Origin: Henriciella sp.
GTDB taxonomy: Bacteria > Pseudomonadota > Alphaproteobacteria > Caulobacterales > Hyphomonadaceae
Reading direction: 5' to 3'
DNA: 64,000 nt
Assembly: GCA_030066975.1 (NCBI GenBank)
Contig: JASJAO010000003.1
Coordinates: 1-64,000 of the forward strand
Below are positions 44,121-52,628 of the stretch, one piece after another; position 1 is the stretch's first letter, and the number at the start of each line of letters is the position of its first letter. A program made the position numbers and the translations under genes. The notes under the pieces are model-generated. The model made no database searches. It was not told where the DNA came from and saw only the letters and a program-made list of their open reading frames with translations.

Positions 44121-44864
44121 ATGAAAAAGAGTATTCTGGCAGCTGCCATTTCCGCAGCCTTGCTTTCGGCTTGCAGTCCTGAGAGCGCGGAAACGGAAGC
44201 GGCTGTAAGTGCCGCCACGACTGAAGCAAGTGTCGATGACCATACACCACCACCGCTCGCGGAAGGCGAGATCGCGGCAACCGGGTTTGTGACAGCCGCC
44301 TCGATCGCTATCCCTGATAGCGCCGATCTCAGCCGTGGTGACGTCCCGCGCGACAGCTATGGCCGCCCCTTCACATATGAATATTTGGGTGAGGTCCTGC
44401 CCGCCTTTTCTGGAACCATGGCGACCGGCGACAGCTTCAGCTCAGACTCGCTTGCAGATAGATGGGTGGTGATCGATGTCTGGGGCTTGTGGTGCGGTGA
44501 CTGTATGAGAGACGCGAAATACGTCGCCGCGCTTTCAGTGGCTTTGGAACAGGATCCAGATTTGGAATTTCTGTCTATCCACACCCCGCCGAGCGCCGCG
44601 CGAGCCGACGAAGCCTACAAGAAATATGAGTCCGTGCCGGCCTATTTCGAAGAGGTCGGCTACAGCTACCCGACGCTCATCGATACAGATGCGTCGATCC
44701 GCGACACACTGAAAGTTCGCTGGACACCGTCTTACCTCCTGCTCGCGCCAGATGGCACGGTACAAGGATTCAGAACCGAATTCGCTGCTGCTGATGGCGA
44801 GCCTGTGAGGGACTTTCTGCGTGATATTGCCGAGGTGCGCGAAACCTGGACGCCACTGAATTAG
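44121..44864 (+). CDS. TlpA-like thioredoxin-fold lipoprotein
   Basis: A protein of 247 residues with a lipoprotein signal (L-L-S-A-C, Cys about 18) and a thioredoxin-like domain from about 95. The active site W-G-L-W-C-G-D-C-M is CxxC, and the cis-proline region is W-T-P-S-Y. It probably acts as a periplasmic thiol-disulfide exchange protein. The CGDC pair is not the CVPC/CPPC of TlpA or ResA, so its redox potential may differ. SD GGAGAGG precedes ATG 44121. Confidence 0.82.
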   Translation: MKKSILAAAISAALLSACSPESAETEAAVSAATTEASVDDHTPPPLAEGEIAATGFVTAASIAIPDSADLSRGDVPRDSYGRPFTYEYLGEVLPAFSGTMATGDSFSSDSLADRWVVIDVWGLWCGDCMRDAKYVAALSVALEQDPDLEFLSIHTPPSAARADEAYKKYESVPAYFEEVGYSYPTLIDTDASIRDTLKVRWTPSYLLLAPDGTVQGFRTEFAAADGEPVRDFLRDIAEVRETWTPLN

Positions 44865-45054
44865 AAGTCAGAGCCGGGTTCGAAACCATCACACTTTCTC
44901 AGAATCGAGATAATCGCACAGCTGTACGAATCATTTTGTCCAAAACTGCAGAATAACCAGAAATTCATTCAGTTTTGCGGAGTCAGGGCTTTGATCCCTC
45001 GCCTTCGACGCGGTAAACCCTTGGTCGACTTCTATCATAAGGTGGACCCTCCCA

Positions 45055-46902
45055 ATGCTGCACCCTTCGACAAAGAAATTGATCGACAGACTGTCAGAAA
45101 TGACAGCGCGCGGAAAACTGACCTGGCAAGAAGGCGAGGCAGAGTCGGTTATCTATTCCACAGAAGGCTATGCTGTGGCGCTCAGCGCGCCGCCGCATGA
45201 GCTGATCATTACCAGCAAAGACGGCAAGGAGCTTGAGCGCGCCACGGCCGAGGAACTCGCCGCGACGCCGCTAGAAAGCGGCGGTGCCTATACGGATGCG
45301 ATTGCCAGTATGCGCGCTCAGGCGGTCCGCATTGCGCGGGGGACCGAGACGGCCATTTCCTCTCTACTGGCCGGCATTGATCTGGATGGCGACAGCCCCG
45401 TAGAGGAAGAGGCGCCCGCGGCGGTCGAGACAGCAGCGCCGCCTCCGGCTGAGGCGACCATTGAAGACCCAGCCGACGAAACAACCGCCCAATCCATTTT
45501 CACAGCGGCACCAACACCAGTTGAAGACACTTCCGCATCCGCTTCCCCGAAAGCCACACCTGAGGCGGAACCTGACATGACCGAGGCGGTCGCGCGGCTG
45601 GCGGATGAGGTCAACACGCGCGAACAATCATCCGAACCGCGCCTTGCATCTGGACGCCTCACCGCCGCAGCGACCGATCTGGCCGTGTCCGTCGCCTTGG
45701 CAGAGCGCAGCGATAATGGCACTCTGACCGAGACGATCGAACCGCAAGCCGAGGCGGTTGCTGAACCCGATACAAGTACAGAGCCGACCAGCAGCGAAGT
45801 GTCCGATGAGACCATTGAGACCGTGGAAGCAGAAGAGACTGCGAGCTTCGAGGCCCCCTCAATTGCTGCAACCCCCACCGAAACAGAGTCGGTTGAACCA
45901 GCCGAAACTGTAGAAGCGGAGACGCCTGCAGCCGATGCGACAGCGCCTGTTGAGCCCGCTGACACCACACCCGATTATTTCGCCTCATCCTCCGAGACCA
46001 GCGCTGTACTTCAAACACCAGCAGAAACCGCCGTCGAAGACCCAGACCCGGCGGAGGCTGAAATGGAGGCATCCGCCCAAGCGACGGCCACCGATGCCGA
46101 GCCGGTCGAAACCAGTGAGCCGGAGACCCAGACGGCGTCCACCGCACCAGCTTATGTCCCATTTGGAGTGACCGAAACAACATCAGAACCAGCGGATGAG
46201 CCGACGCCGGAACTCGGTGTCGAGGATGAGCCGCAACCTGCCCCTACAACTGAGGCATCGACCGAGACTGATCAGGATCAGGCTGTGGCGGATGAGAGAC
46301 CAGACCTTCCCTTTGCCATCGCTGCGACAGACCCCGTTGACGAAAGTCCCGATAGCAATGACCCGATCACGACTCCCCTGACCTTCGGCGCGGTCGACGA
46401 AACGTCCTCGTCAGAGCCGTCACCACAACTCGCAGAAACGTCAGAGACTGAGCCGATGGAAACGACGAGCACCCCGGATACCTCATCCGCGCAAGATGAT
46501 CCCGTGGCTGACTCCGATGTATCTGCGCCAGACCCTGCGCCGTCTCGGTCCTACAGCCTGAGCGGCATTGGCGCCGGATTTGGCCTCGGCGCGATGACAT
46601 CCAGTGTCGGCGCGACAGGTGGCCCCAATACAACAGCGACATCAAGCTCAGAGAAGATCATCATCGACGCCACCGATGAGGTTCCCTTGTCAGACGCTGT
46701 AGCGGACCCGCAACCAGAGACCACCGCCGCTATTGCTGAAGTTGAAACGGCTCCGGAGGTTTCACCTGCACCGGCTGCTGATCCAGCACCACCAGCAGAC
46801 GCGCCTGCCGAAAGCGCAGAGGCGAGCGAAGCCGAAGACGAAACGCCCAAAGAAGAGGTCAGCCTGACCACACCGCGAACCCGGTTCAATCCCTGGAGCT
46901 AA
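45055..46902 (+). CDS. Very acidic, low-complexity protein of unknown function
   Basis: A protein of 615 residues. The first ~105 residues look like a folded domain (L-I-D-R-L-S-E-M-T-A-R-G, then S-T-E-G-Y-A-V-A-L-S-A-P-P-H-E-L-I-I, then R-I-A-R-G-T-E-T-A-I-S-S-L-L). After this come about 430 residues dominated by Glu, Ala, Thr, Pro, Ser and Asp, with almost no hydrophobic core, then a glycine-rich hydrophobic stretch (G-I-G-A-G-F-G-L-G-A-M) near 510. No signal peptide is visible, so it is probably cytoplasmic or a polar/structural protein. I do not recognise it. The gap before it is 190 bp. The RND operon is convergent with 13 bp between. Confidence 0.65.
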   Translation: MLHPSTKKLIDRLSEMTARGKLTWQEGEAESVIYSTEGYAVALSAPPHELIITSKDGKELERATAEELAATPLESGGAYTDAIASMRAQAVRIARGTETAISSLLAGIDLDGDSPVEEEAPAAVETAAPPPAEATIEDPADETTAQSIFTAAPTPVEDTSASASPKATPEAEPDMTEAVARLADEVNTREQSSEPRLASGRLTAAATDLAVSVALAERSDNGTLTETIEPQAEAVAEPDTSTEPTSSEVSDETIETVEAEETASFEAPSIAATPTETESVEPAETVEAETPAADATAPVEPADTTPDYFASSSETSAVLQTPAETAVEDPDPAEAEMEASAQATATDAEPVETSEPETQTASTAPAYVPFGVTETTSEPADEPTPELGVEDEPQPAPTTEASTETDQDQAVADERPDLPFAIAATDPVDESPDSNDPITTPLTFGAVDETSSSEPSPQLAETSETEPMETTSTPDTSSAQDDPVADSDVSAPDPAPSRSYSLSGIGAGFGLGAMTSSVGATGGPNTTATSSSEKIIIDATDEVPLSDAVADPQPETTAAIAEVETAPEVSPAPAADPAPPADAPAESAEASEAEDETPKEEVSLTTPRTRFNPWS

Positions 46903-46915
46903 GCAGTCGGCGTCC

Positions 46916-49900
46916 TTATTCGGCCGGGACCTGTGCCGGATGCTGCCATCCCCGTCCGCGCATCATCGCCCACGCGCGACTGATGGGGCGCATCGTCATG
47001 ATCCGGAACACAGCGGGCGTAAACGTCAGCGCCAGAAGCGCTGATCCGGCGACCCCGCCGAACACGGCACCTGCAAGCGGCATCCAGAAACTGTCACCCG
47101 TCAGGATGATCGGAATGAAGCCACCCATGGTCGTAAGCGTCGTCGCAATGATGTGACGTGAGGCGGCAACCACGACTTCTCGCTGAGCGATGACATCATC
47201 CGCCAACGCGCGCGGATTGCCCTGCAGCAATGAAAGCACGACAATCGAGCCGTTGATCGCAATCCCCAACAGGCCAAGCGCGCCGACAATCGCGTTGAAG
47301 CCAAGCGGCAGGTTGAACATCCAGACCCCGCCGAAGGCCAGTCCCATCGACATGCCCCCGACGGACATGATCAACAAGGCCATGCGGAACGAGTTAAACA
47401 CCAGTGCGATCGCGCCTGCCATGATCAAGACGAGCGGTACAGCCAGGCCCAGCAGGTTCGCCATCGCATCGGCTTGTGTGCTGGCGGTGCCGCCGATGAT
47501 GATGTCGTAGCCCGGGGGCAGCTCAAACCCTTCGGCTTCAAGCCTTGCCTGGAAGTCTGCGAAAATCGGATCTGGCAATGCAAACGGCTCAACGTAACCG
47601 AAGATCTCATTGACACGTTGACCGTTCAGGCGGCCAATCAGAGCAGTCTGGGGATCCAGTGTGATGTCACCGAATGCGGAGATCGGCGCCCCGGCCCCAT
47701 CCGGTCCATTACTGACGGTCTTTGATCGCAAATTGGTCAGACTCGTGCGCCGGTCTTCTGGCGCGATCACCCGAACCGGGACTTCCTCTATGCCTTCAAG
47801 GATCGATCCGGCGGAAACACCTTCCATTTCTGAACGTATATCCGCCGCAAGACCTGCCAGTCTTTGACCAGAATACGCCGCAGCGGTTTCGTCAGCCCGT
47901 ATCGTGACGGTCGGAGCCCCCAGCTGCAGCCTGGACGTAGTGAATGTCACGCCCGGCGTTGACGCCAAAATCCGCCGCGCCTCGTTGCCTAGATCATTCA
48001 GCACCTCGAAATTGTCACCACTGATGAAGAAGGCAATCGGTGCAGGCACCGGTGGGCCTTGCTCGAACGGCGTTGCCAGAACCTGGGCCTCAGGAAACGT
48101 TGCGCGCAGGTCGGCCTGAATCGTGCCGACCATACGGCGCGCCGCTTCACTCGAGTTGAGTTGAACGAACCCCGAGGCCAGCCCCGCCACACCGCGTGTG
48201 GTGTTGAACGAGTTATAGTAGACGCGCGGGCCAGGTTCTCCGACGGCAAAGTGCACGCTTTCAACACCTTCATACCCCCTGATGATTTCCGTTGCCCGTT
48301 GGGCCGCCTTTTCCGCCTCAACAATGGTCGACTGTGGGGGCAGCGTGATTTCCACCTGGAACTGATCCCGTTCAGTCGACGGGAAGAATTGGGTTGGCAA
48401 GGTACCGGCGAGCACAAATCCCAGGTAGACCGGAAAAATGCCAATAATCAGTCCATACAACGGAAAACGGAGAATGCGCTCAATCCCCCATCGATAGCCG
48501 TCGGTTACGACATCGATTTTGATCCCATCTCTCCAGAATTTCGAGGCTTCACCGGGAACCCTCGGCCGGTCCAACCAGCCAGCGACGGCTGGAATAACGG
48601 TCATGGCAATCATAAAGGACATCACGACAGAGAAAATTACCGACGTTCCGATCATGCCGATAAACTCGCCCGCAGATCCCGGGAGCATTGCTATGGGCGC
48701 GAACGCAAGGGCGGTGGTCAGAGTGGACGCAAACAGCGGACCAAACAGCTTGCCAAGCGAGTGTTCGATCGCTTCAAGAATGGACCGGCCACCGTTGCGT
48801 TCGTGATCGTATTCATCGACAACAACGATGGCATTATCGATCAAAAGCCCCAGCGAGATCACCAGCCCCGTAACCGACATCTGATGCAGGGGATAATCGA
48901 ACATACGGAACAGCATCAATACCAGCGCGATGGTCAACGGCAGCGCCAGGCCGACAACCAGGGCCGACCGCCATCCCATGACCAGGAACAGCACGGCAAA
49001 CACAATGAGCGCCGAATAGGCAAGGTTTCTCGCCAGACCATTCAATCGCGTGTCAGTATAGCCACTTTGATCAAAGATCGTGTCGATCGCGATGTCGGCA
49101 GGGACGCCCTGTTCGAAGTCAGCAACAATCTCACGCGCCGCTGCGGCCCACCTGTCTACGCGTTGATTCGATTCAATATACGCGGCGACGAGTACCGTCC
49201 GTTTTCCGTCGCTGAGAACCATACTGGTCAGTGGATCTTCAATGCCTTTGACAACATCGGCGACATCTCCAACGCGCAACGCGCGACCATCAGGGCGCTG
49301 CAGCAACGGAACCGACCGGATGCGCGCAATGCCATCAAATTCACCACCAATTTCCAAGCCCAGATCGGACCGATCGCCGCGCAGGTTTCCCGCTGGCGCC
49401 TTCGCGTCAGCCGCCTGGATCAAGTCTGCGGCTTCGGTCAAAGACAGTCCCGCCGCCGCCAAAGCTTCCGGATCCGCGATCACGCGGACTTCCTCACGCG
49501 GCAAGCCAATAATCTCGGTTAACTCAGTCGATGGCAGATTGGACAGCCGATCCTCAAGGGAACGAGACAGGCGCGACATAACCGCTTCAGGCGGCGCGCC
49601 CTCCCCTTCCCAAACCAGTCCGACGACCAAAGTCGCCGCGCCGACAAAAGATCTCTCGACAAACGGCACCGACGCACCAGCTGGCAGATCGGCTTCCGCA
49701 AGGCCGACTTGCTGTCGAACCAGCGTCCACGCATTGTCAACTTCTGCCTCACTGAGATCCTCGCGGATATCGATATTGATTTGCGAAACGTTGGCGCGCG
49801 AACTCGACTTGATCTCTTCGATCTCAGGCAATTCCAGAAGACGTTGCTCAATAGGATCGGTGATGGTTGCTTCGATCCGCTCCGCATCCGCGCCAGGCAG

Positions 49901-50044
49901 TTGCGTGAGGACATATCCGAACCGCTCGACAAGCGTTGGATCTTCTTGTCGGCCCAGCGTCAGGATGGCGAAAAACCCGCTGACAAAGGCCACAATGATG
50001 GCGAGCAGAGTCAGTCGAGGGAGACGGTAAAACAGAGTTGCCAT
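46916..50044 (-). CDS. RND efflux transporter permease
   Basis: A protein of 1042 residues, close to the usual 1030-1050, with the RND layout of two sets of helices and large periplasmic loops. TM4 reads G-L-L-I-D-N-A-I-V-V-V-D with D403-N404 where AcrB has two aspartates, and TM10 reads I-A-I-N-G-S-I-V-V with I930 where AcrB has lysine 940. Thus two of the three proton-relay residues differ. It should still export small molecules, as close relatives do, but by a modified relay. It is the last gene of a TetR-MFP-RND operon, 4 bp after the adaptor. No outer-membrane channel gene is nearby. Confidence 0.9.
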   Translation of the reverse strand: MATLFYRLPRLTLLAIIVAFVSGFFAILTLGRQEDPTLVERFGYVLTQLPGADAERIEATITDPIEQRLLELPEIEEIKSSSRANVSQINIDIREDLSEAEVDNAWTLVRQQVGLAEADLPAGASVPFVERSFVGAATLVVGLVWEGEGAPPEAVMSRLSRSLEDRLSNLPSTELTEIIGLPREEVRVIADPEALAAAGLSLTEAADLIQAADAKAPAGNLRGDRSDLGLEIGGEFDGIARIRSVPLLQRPDGRALRVGDVADVVKGIEDPLTSMVLSDGKRTVLVAAYIESNQRVDRWAAAAREIVADFEQGVPADIAIDTIFDQSGYTDTRLNGLARNLAYSALIVFAVLFLVMGWRSALVVGLALPLTIALVLMLFRMFDYPLHQMSVTGLVISLGLLIDNAIVVVDEYDHERNGGRSILEAIEHSLGKLFGPLFASTLTTALAFAPIAMLPGSAGEFIGMIGTSVIFSVVMSFMIAMTVIPAVAGWLDRPRVPGEASKFWRDGIKIDVVTDGYRWGIERILRFPLYGLIIGIFPVYLGFVLAGTLPTQFFPSTERDQFQVEITLPPQSTIVEAEKAAQRATEIIRGYEGVESVHFAVGEPGPRVYYNSFNTTRGVAGLASGFVQLNSSEAARRMVGTIQADLRATFPEAQVLATPFEQGPPVPAPIAFFISGDNFEVLNDLGNEARRILASTPGVTFTTSRLQLGAPTVTIRADETAAAYSGQRLAGLAADIRSEMEGVSAGSILEGIEEVPVRVIAPEDRRTSLTNLRSKTVSNGPDGAGAPISAFGDITLDPQTALIGRLNGQRVNEIFGYVEPFALPDPIFADFQARLEAEGFELPPGYDIIIGGTASTQADAMANLLGLAVPLVLIMAGAIALVFNSFRMALLIMSVGGMSMGLAFGGVWMFNLPLGFNAIVGALGLLGIAINGSIVVLSLLQGNPRALADDVIAQREVVVAASRHIIATTLTTMGGFIPIILTGDSFWMPLAGAVFGGVAGSALLALTFTPAVFRIMTMRPISRAWAMMRGRGWQHPAQVPAE

Positions 50045-50048
50045 CGCT

Positions 50049-51227
50049 CTAACCTGTCTCGCGCGCGGATGCAGTTTGGTTGTTCAGATCAGGGATTACC
50101 CGCTGGCCTGGCGTGACGCGCTGAAGCCCATCTCTTATGACGAGGTCCCCGTCCCGAACGGCACCGCGGACGTAGACCCGTTCCCCCTCGGAGTGGACAA
50201 TCTCAACTGTTCCGGGCGCTGTGATCCAGTGGTCGCCATCGCGGCGCACAACGTAGACAGACCAAAGACCGCGCTCGCCTTCCACCAGGGCTGTCACAGG
50301 CAGCCACAAACCGCGTTCCTCAAGCGTCTGTTCCAGCGCGATCCGCACCACAGCGCCGGGCGCAACGCTGCGCGCGTCTTCAATATCGAACACGGTTGTC
50401 ACGGTGCGCTGACCGGTATCAATCACCCCGGTTTTTGCGCGCAGCACCGCCGACACCTCGCCGGATGAGGTCAAAAGCCGATAAGTTTCACCTTCGACCA
50501 GCCGAGCCGCGAGCGGTTCCGTCAGACCGATACGGGCCTCTAGAGCGCCGCTTTCAACCAGTTCGAAGACCGGCTGTCCGGGGCTCGCAATCGCGCCTTC
50601 GTCCGCCATACGGTTGGTAACCGTTCCACTGAACGGCGCGTCAATCGCGGACAAATCAATCTGTACATTCAGGGCCTGAACGTTGGCTTCCGCCGCGCGG
50701 ATTCGAGCCATCGCCGTGTTGGCCTGGGCTGAGGCTTCATCGACTTGTTGTTCGGACACGTGTCCTTTTTCCTGCAGCGCGATCTGCCGCTTGACGGTGA
50801 CCAGAGCCAGTTTGTGTGAGGCTTCGGCCTCGTTCACAGAAGCGATGGCCGCATCCCGCTGCGCCCGCAACCCCCGTGTATCGAGGACGCCGAGCCGCTG
50901 TCCCTGTCTCACCGCATCACCGACATCGACCGTTAAGGTCTGGATACGCCCGCTCGACGAAAACCCAAGCTGGCTGGTTCGACGGGCCGACGCCAGACCG
51001 GTAAACGCTTCGTCAATCTTGAACCGATCCTGCAATCTGGCGGTTGTTACATTGACCTGTAAAGGCAGAGGCTCAGTTTCAACGACAAGCGGGCCCTCCA
51101 CCGAACGGTTCTGCATGACGAAAAAGCCCAGAACCGCCAGGATCGCGATGAGGACGAGGAAAAAGACCCCACCCTTCCAGGCCGCAGGACTGGGCTCTTT
51201 ATGCGGCATAGATTCCATATCTGTCAT
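50049..51227 (-). CDS. RND efflux periplasmic adaptor (MFP)
   Basis: A protein of 392 residues with one N-terminal membrane helix (about 18-38), a barrel-sandwich lipoyl half near 85-105 (S-S-G-R-I-Q-T-L-T-V-D-V-G-D-A-V), an alpha-helical hairpin (about 110-175), the second lipoyl half, a beta-barrel domain and a membrane-proximal domain. It links the pump to an outer-membrane channel. Its start overlaps the stop of the TetR gene in an ATGA, and it ends 4 bp before the pump start, so all three genes are coupled. Confidence 0.9.
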   Translation of the reverse strand: MTDMESMPHKEPSPAAWKGGVFFLVLIAILAVLGFFVMQNRSVEGPLVVETEPLPLQVNVTTARLQDRFKIDEAFTGLASARRTSQLGFSSSGRIQTLTVDVGDAVRQGQRLGVLDTRGLRAQRDAAIASVNEAEASHKLALVTVKRQIALQEKGHVSEQQVDEASAQANTAMARIRAAEANVQALNVQIDLSAIDAPFSGTVTNRMADEGAIASPGQPVFELVESGALEARIGLTEPLAARLVEGETYRLLTSSGEVSAVLRAKTGVIDTGQRTVTTVFDIEDARSVAPGAVVRIALEQTLEERGLWLPVTALVEGERGLWSVYVVRRDGDHWITAPGTVEIVHSEGERVYVRGAVRDGDLVIRDGLQRVTPGQRVIPDLNNQTASARETG

Positions 51228-51877
51228 GATCGAAACTCCAGGCCGCGTACGACCAAATCTGCATGAAATTCAGTAAACTTCTCAGGTGAAATCGTTGTCT
51301 TATTCGGGTTCAGTGACGGAAATGACGGGGCATGGACCCGCATCATAGCCAGTCCGTGACACGAAGCCCAAATCGATTTGGCGGCAAGAGACGCATTCAG
51401 GTCAGGCCGGAAGTGGCCGTCGTCAATGCCTTCCTGAACCATCTTCTTTAGAACAGAGAAGGCCAAACCCTTCTTCGTATCCTGAAAGCCTGGCTCATCC
51501 TCGCTCGGCCCAGTTTCGGCGATCTGGCCAGCGAACGCGGCCGCGTAGTGATGCGGCTTGTCGACCGCGATTTCAACATAGGTTGCGACGCAATCTCGGG
51601 CACGAACGTGAAACGGTGTCTGCTTATCGACGATGTGATCAATCCGTTCGAGGATTTTCTCGAAAAAGGCTTCCTTGAGCTCAAACACAAGCTCATCCTT
51701 TGACCCGAAATACTTGTAGATCGCAGACGGCGAGTAATCGATCTTCTCCGCCAAACGCCGAATCGACAAACCGTCAACGCCGTCAGAGGCAAGCACGGTT
51801 TCGGCAGCCGACAAGATCCGCGTGCGCACCTTGTGGCGACGACGTTCGGCAGGAGAAGTGGGAGGAAAGGCTGTCAT
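51224..51877 (-). CDS. TetR-family repressor of the efflux operon
   Basis: A protein of 217 residues. The N-terminal helix-turn-helix is seen in I-L-S-A-A-E-T-V-L-A-S-D-G-V-D-G-L-S-I-R-R-L-A then I-D-Y-S-P-S-A-I-Y-K-Y-F-G-S-K-D-E-L, the TetR signature. The C-terminal ligand-binding part is variable, as usual. Being first in its operon, it probably represses the pump genes and itself and is released by a pump substrate. A 15-bp near-palindrome lies 52 bp upstream. The ATG at 51877 was chosen because the HTH region starts soon after it; a longer frame to 51967 has no good SD. Confidence 0.88.
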   Translation of the reverse strand: MTAFPPTSPAERRRHKVRTRILSAAETVLASDGVDGLSIRRLAEKIDYSPSAIYKYFGSKDELVFELKEAFFEKILERIDHIVDKQTPFHVRARDCVATYVEIAVDKPHHYAAAFAGQIAETGPSEDEPGFQDTKKGLAFSVLKKMVQEGIDDGHFRPDLNASLAAKSIWASCHGLAMMRVHAPSFPSLNPNKTTISPEKFTEFHADLVVRGLEFRS

Positions 51878-51928
51878 GCGCTCATTATTTTTTGCGTCAC
51901 GACTCGAAATAGTACAGCCGTTCAAAAA

Positions 51929-51943
51929 GTAAACACTGTTCAC
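51929..51943. promoter_or_regulatory. Candidate TetR operator
   Basis: GTAAACACTGTTCAC is an imperfect palindrome: arms GTAAACA and TGTTCAC match 6 of 7 around a single central C. It lies in the 112-bp gap between the divergent TetR and nitroreductase genes, the usual place for a self-regulating TetR site. The motif is seen; the binding protein is inferred. Confidence 0.4.
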
Positions 51944-51989
51944 CCAATTTCTTTCTGTAACTTTCACCCTTCGGGCCTACATAGGGCGC

Positions 51990-52628
51990 ATGTCCATCTC
52001 GTTTCCCACCGCACCCGCCATTGGCACGCCCATGTCGGCGACCAATGCCAGCGACGCTGCCCGCCGTCTCATCGCCCTTCGCCGATCCGTCAGCAAACGC
52101 GGCCTCACCACCCCCGGACCAAACGAAGACGAGTTGGATACTCTTCTTACGGTCGCGACCCGCGTTCCGGATCACCGACGCCTGAGCCCTTGGCGATTCA
52201 TTGTCTTTGAAGGCGATCGGCGCCGTGAAATCGGGCCAGCGCTCGTCGACATTCAGAAGCAGGAAAATCCCGAGGCGACCGAGACCATGCTCGCCGACAC
52301 AGCGGGCTATTTCTTGCGCGCGCCTGTCGTGGTGGGAGTCGTTTCAAGCCCGGACTATGAGCACAAGACCCCTGTCTGGGAACAGGAACTTTCGGCAGGT
52401 GCCCTCTGCCTGAACCTATTGCTGGCGGCCAATGCTAGTGGTTGGGCGGGCTGCTGGCTGACGGAATGGATCAGTTTCAGCCCGGGGGTGAACCGTCTAT
52501 TCAACTTGTCCGATACGGAACGCTTTGCCGGTTTCCTGTATCTTGGAACCGCAAGTGGTGATCCTCAAGAGCGGTTGAGACCCGACGCACAGCCGCTCAT
52601 TCAACGCTGGTCATCGCAAAACAGCTAG
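51990..52628 (+). CDS. Nitroreductase family protein
   Basis: A protein of 212 residues of the FMN-dependent nitroreductase fold. Features are R-R-S-V-S-K-R near the start, P-D-H-R-R-L-S-P-W-R-F-I-V-F (flavin/phosphate loop) and G-W-A-G-C-W-L-T-E near residue 150. Such enzymes reduce nitro groups, quinones or flavins using NAD(P)H. It is divergent from the TetR gene and may be co-regulated with the pump, giving a detoxification neighbourhood. ATG 51990 or 52032 could be the start. The 3' end overlaps the acyl-CoA dehydrogenase by 4 bp. Confidence 0.82.
   Translation: MSISFPTAPAIGTPMSATNASDAARRLIALRRSVSKRGLTTPGPNEDELDTLLTVATRVPDHRRLSPWRFIVFEGDRRREIGPALVDIQKQENPEATETMLADTAGYFLRAPVVVGVVSSPDYEHKTPVWEQELSAGALCLNLLLAANASGWAGCWLTEWISFSPGVNRLFNLSDTERFAGFLYLGTASGDPQERLRPDAQPLIQRWSSQNS

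Noticed and set aside
44870-44890. GGGTTCGAAACC resembling a tRNA T-arm
   Set aside because: No acceptor stem, anticodon arm or CCA is found around it.
45400-46500. Repeat array in the acidic protein gene
   Set aside because: The DNA does not repeat with a fixed period. It is a compositional bias (Glu/Ala/Thr/Pro codons), not a tandem or CRISPR-type array.
48059-49522. Long open frame on the plus strand opposite the RND permease
   Set aside because: It is the shadow of a real gene in a high-GC region. Its protein is rich in Arg, Gln and His, without family motifs, and the opposite strand has a complete RND permease.
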